From: an uncultured Treponema sp.
GTDB lineage: Bacteria; Spirochaetota; Spirochaetia; Treponematales; Treponemataceae
Assembly: GCA_947176045.1 (NCBI GenBank)
Contig: CAMWPF010000054.1
Span: 1-8,174, forward strand
DNA: 8,174 nt
Direction: 5' to 3'
The notes beneath the pieces are model-generated. The model was given only the letters and a program-made list of their open reading frames with translations, had not been told where the DNA came from and searched no databases. Of this stretch, positions 6,240-8,174 are shown one piece after another. The stretch's first letter is position 1; the number at the start of each line of letters is the position of its first letter. The translations under genes and the position numbers were made by a program.

Positions 6240-6324
6240 ATTTCCGGCGGAGGCGCGGATGCGCGGCGGCGTCGGAAGCAGCGGAAATTCTGGGAAGGCA
6301 GTCCGCCGCACCGCGGCCGATGAT

Positions 6325-6345
6325 GCGTCCTGCTCCGCAGGACGC
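6325..6345 (+). other. Perfect 9-bp hairpin downstream of the beta-rich protein gene
   Basis: GCGTCCTGC, a three-base TCC loop, then GCAGGACGC: a perfect nine-pair stem, 86 bases after the upstream stop codon. No T-run follows, so if it ends transcription it is not a textbook intrinsic terminator. Confidence 0.5.
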
Positions 6346-6374
6346 GGAAGAACCGCCTACGCCGGGCTGGAGTG

Positions 6375-6397
6375 GGCGCGGAGCGCGTGCCCGCGCC
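6375..6397 (+). other. 7-bp GC hairpin
   Basis: GGCGCGG (6375-6381) pairs with CCGCGCC (6391-6397) around a nine-base loop. High GC makes chance stems common, but this one lies in line with two others. Confidence 0.35.
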
Positions 6398-6427
6398 GGT
6401 TGTGCCGGAGCCGCGGGCGGATTCCGC

Positions 6428-6458
6428 CGCGTGGACGGACGTTCCGCAGCCGTCCGCG
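6428..6458 (+). other. Bulged 9-bp GC hairpin
   Basis: CGC (6428-6430) and GGACGG (6433-6438) pair with CCGTCC (6450-6455) and GCG (6456-6458), with a two-base bulge (6431-6432) and an eleven-base loop. A smaller stem, GGCGG-ATT-CCGCC (6416-6428), directly abuts it and could compete for the first base. Confidence 0.35.
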
Positions 6459-6558
6459 TTCTTCCGCGCGCACCGGCCGGAGGGAAAGCCACGCAAGACC
6501 GGAACACGGCGGAGCAATTCCGTCCTCCGCGCCATCTGCGCCGTCCATAAAAACAAAC

Positions 6559-6564
6559 GGAGGT
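6559..6564 (+). promoter_or_regulatory. Ribosome binding site of the glycosyltransferase gene
   Basis: GGAGGT with a four-base spacer to the ATG at 6569. It supports this start for the partial gene at the right edge. Confidence 0.8.
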
Positions 6565-6568
6565 TGAT

Positions 6569-8174
6569 ATGAGGATTTTGTTTGCAACATCGTTCCATCC
6601 GGCGGAACTTGCGGACGGACCGGGCGGCTGCCTTCGGGACTATCTGCGGGAGCTTCGCAAGCGCGCCGACGTGCGATGCGTCGTCTTTGATTGGGACGCC
6701 GCGCGCCGCCAGAAGCCGGACGGGGACGTGGAGCGCATCGTGGAGCCGCAGCTGGTTCTGGACGTCTTTTCTTCAGAATCGCGGCTCATCGAAGCGGCTG
6801 CGTCGCTCCGCACCGCATTGTCGCCGCTCCTTGCGGAATTCAGGCCGGAGGTCATCCATTGCGCCGATGCGCCAGCCTTCCTGCCGTTCCGCTTCGATAA
6901 GAACGTCCTCTACGCCGCAGGACTTTCGGAATCCGTCCTTGCCGGCGGAGCCTGCACGCAGAACCGTCCTGCGGCGCGCTCCCTGCGCGCGGCGCTCTTC
7001 CGGGACGCGCGGATTGAGCGGTGCGCCGTTACCGGCAGCGCGGTTCTGACCGTTCCTTCCAACTTCGCCGCGGAAAACGCGGAGCGGATCGCCGGAGGAA
7101 TGTGCTGTCCGATCGTCCTTCCGCCCGGACTCTCCGAACGGCGCCGCGCGGCCGCCGATTCCGGCGGTTCCGCCAATCCTGATTCCGCCCGTTCCGAAAA
7201 AGCCGGCGCGCCGCTGACGGTGGCCTTTTTCGGCAGGCTGGAAGACGCACGGAGCGGCGTCAACGACTTCATCTACGCCGTCAACCACCTCGGCGGACAG
7301 TTCAAGCAGCGGAACAACGTCCGCTTCGAGGTTCATGGCGGAGGACGGCTTGCATTCGGCCTGGATTCTCCGCTGCTCGACGCGAATACCGCCGGCGCCG
7401 GGCCGGAAGAAGCCCTGCGCCGGGCGGACATCGTCGTCATTCCGAGCCGGGACGCCGCGTTCGGAATCGCCGCACTGGAAGCGATGGCGTCCGGCGCGCT
7501 TGCACTTCTGCCGCCGGGATTCGGCATGGACGGCTTCGCCGAGCCGGAAGCCAACTGCATTCCGATTTCACGGAACTACTTTGAAATCGCCGACGCAATT
7601 CAGGACGCCGTGGAGCGCTTCGGACAGTACCAGTTCATGCGGGACAACGCGCGCCGCACCGCGCGGGGCTGGAGCATGGGCCGCTGCGTCCGCGCCTACC
7701 TCGCCGTCTACCGCGAAATCTGCCGCGGGCGGATTCCGCAGCTCTGCTCCGCCTATCGGAAGGAATCCCGAATCATTCTGGAACGGTATCGGAAGACGGA
7801 CGACGTCGAAAAAGCCTACTGCGCGGAACAGGAGCGCCGCGCGGCCTTTGAAGCAGTCCGCCCGCTTGCGCCGCCGGAAGAATGGAACGGACAGTCCGGA
7901 TTGGGCAGGCGGAGGACGCTCGTCCTGACAGGCGTCTATGCGCCGGACGCGGACGCCCTGCCGGAACATATCGCCGTCGTTCCGACGCTCGACGAACAGC
8001 AGGACGGCATCGTCGTCCGCCCGGAATGCCTTCCGTTCCGGGACGGCGAATTTGAAAACGTAGTCGCCGTCGGCGCGCTGGAATCAGCCGCCGATCCGTG
8101 CGGCGCCCTTGCCGAAATGCAGCGAGTCGAAAATACCACGGTCATCTTACTCCTTCTGGTATGTCTGCAAGGCG
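6569..8174 (+). CDS. GT4-type glycosyltransferase with C-terminal methyltransferase-like domain (partial)
   Basis: Open from the ATG to the window edge: 535 codons visible, 3' end missing. The N-terminal part (1-385) has the two-Rossmann GT-B layout. MRILFATSFHP starts the first domain, with a GGCLRDYLREL helix (19-29). The second domain has FFGRLEDARSGVNDF (220-234), HGGGR (256-260) and PSRDAAFGIAALEAMASG (292-309), matching the GT4 nucleotide-sugar site. The helix-rich end at about 360-384 (ARRTARGWSM...YLAVYREI) is usual for the family. A polar linker (about 385-445) follows. Then LVLTGVYAP, LPFRDGEFENVVAVGALE and DPCGALAEMQRV (451-520) resemble the later motifs of a class I SAM methyltransferase, but the glycine-rich motif I is not recognisable. 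The first glutamate of the GT4 E-x7-E motif is replaced (Ala296), while Glu304 is kept. The role is probably transfer of a sugar to a surface polymer or protein, with the fused domain as modifier or scaffold; donor and acceptor are unknown. Confidence 0.8.
   Translation, partial: MRILFATSFHPAELADGPGGCLRDYLRELRKRADVRCVVFDWDAARRQKPDGDVERIVEPQLVLDVFSSESRLIEAAASLRTALSPLLAEFRPEVIHCADAPAFLPFRFDKNVLYAAGLSESVLAGGACTQNRPAARSLRAALFRDARIERCAVTGSAVLTVPSNFAAENAERIAGGMCCPIVLPPGLSERRRAAADSGGSANPDSARSEKAGAPLTVAFFGRLEDARSGVNDFIYAVNHLGGQFKQRNNVRFEVHGGGRLAFGLDSPLLDANTAGAGPEEALRRADIVVIPSRDAAFGIAALEAMASGALALLPPGFGMDGFAEPEANCIPISRNYFEIADAIQDAVERFGQYQFMRDNARRTARGWSMGRCVRAYLAVYREICRGRIPQLCSAYRKESRIILERYRKTDDVEKAYCAEQERRAAFEAVRPLAPPEEWNGQSGLGRRRTLVLTGVYAPDADALPEHIAVVPTLDEQQDGIVVRPECLPFRDGEFENVVAVGALESAADPCGALAEMQRVENTTVILLLLVCLQG

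Larger units (their letters stand above)
6240..6568 (+). other. 329-bp intergenic region without a convincing gene, strongly structured
   Basis: No open frame here has a ribosome site, a conserved-looking product or the codon pattern of its neighbours; the available frames give Arg/Pro/Ser-rich translations typical of GC-rich noncoding DNA. No tRNA T-loop signature or RNase P-like core was found. The middle (6325-6458) carries at least three GC hairpins, listed separately. The last 25 bases become A-rich and end in the ribosome site of the glycosyltransferase gene. Candidates are the 3' end and terminator of the preceding operon plus a long leader of the next gene, a structured small RNA, or a decayed gene. 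Confidence 0.5.

Noticed and set aside
6372..6572. Possible 66-residue plus-strand gene in the gap
   Set aside because: GTG/ATG context without a ribosome site, basic low-information translation, and overlap with the glycosyltransferase start; kept only as part of the noncoding-region description.
6083..6598. Minus-strand open frame across the 6240-6568 gap
   Set aside because: Arg/Ser/Pro-rich translation, overlaps the end of the beta-rich protein gene and the start of the glycosyltransferase gene, no ribosome site or domain.

Overview
The window is about 8.2 kb of GC-rich (roughly 60-65%) bacterial DNA. It holds seven protein genes, six complete and one cut by the right edge. Several products carry lipoprotein signals, one looks like an outer-membrane or periplasmic beta-rich protein, and Shine-Dalgarno sites are typical. 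This suggests a Gram-negative, probably host-associated or polysaccharide-degrading bacterium. The relaxed lipoboxes and the overall style of the hypothetical proteins recall Treponema-type spirochaetes, but that is an impression and not proof. No rRNA, tRNA, CRISPR array or insertion sequence was seen.

Minus-strand block (85-2879). Three genes are read leftwards, in the order pth (peptidyl-tRNA hydrolase), mazG (NTP pyrophosphohydrolase) and a secreted or lipid-anchored endonuclease/exonuclease/phosphatase-fold enzyme. The gaps are 71 and 93 bp, so they plausibly form one housekeeping operon. pth appears to start from an extended -10 promoter placed so close to the ATG that the message would be leaderless. 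A 9-bp hairpin lies between pth and mazG.

Divergent intergenic region (2880-3044). The pth promoter faces left and a near-consensus sigma70 promoter (TTGACA-17-TACACT) faces right.

Plus-strand block (3045-6239). First comes a small AT-richer lipoprotein gene of unknown function with a run of nine G in its signal-peptide codons, a candidate phase-variable switch. Next is a GH53 endo-beta-1,4-galactanase lipoprotein with both catalytic glutamates, then a 489-residue exported beta-rich protein of unknown function. The close spacing suggests co-transcription, and together they may form a small surface module for pectic galactan use (inference).

Right end (6240-8174). A 329-bp stretch without a convincing gene contains at least three strong GC hairpins. 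It leads to a partial gene for a GT4-type glycosyltransferase joined to a C-terminal domain that looks like a methyltransferase with a degenerate SAM-binding motif. That fusion, the poly-G lipoprotein gene and the structured gap are the most interesting parts of the window.
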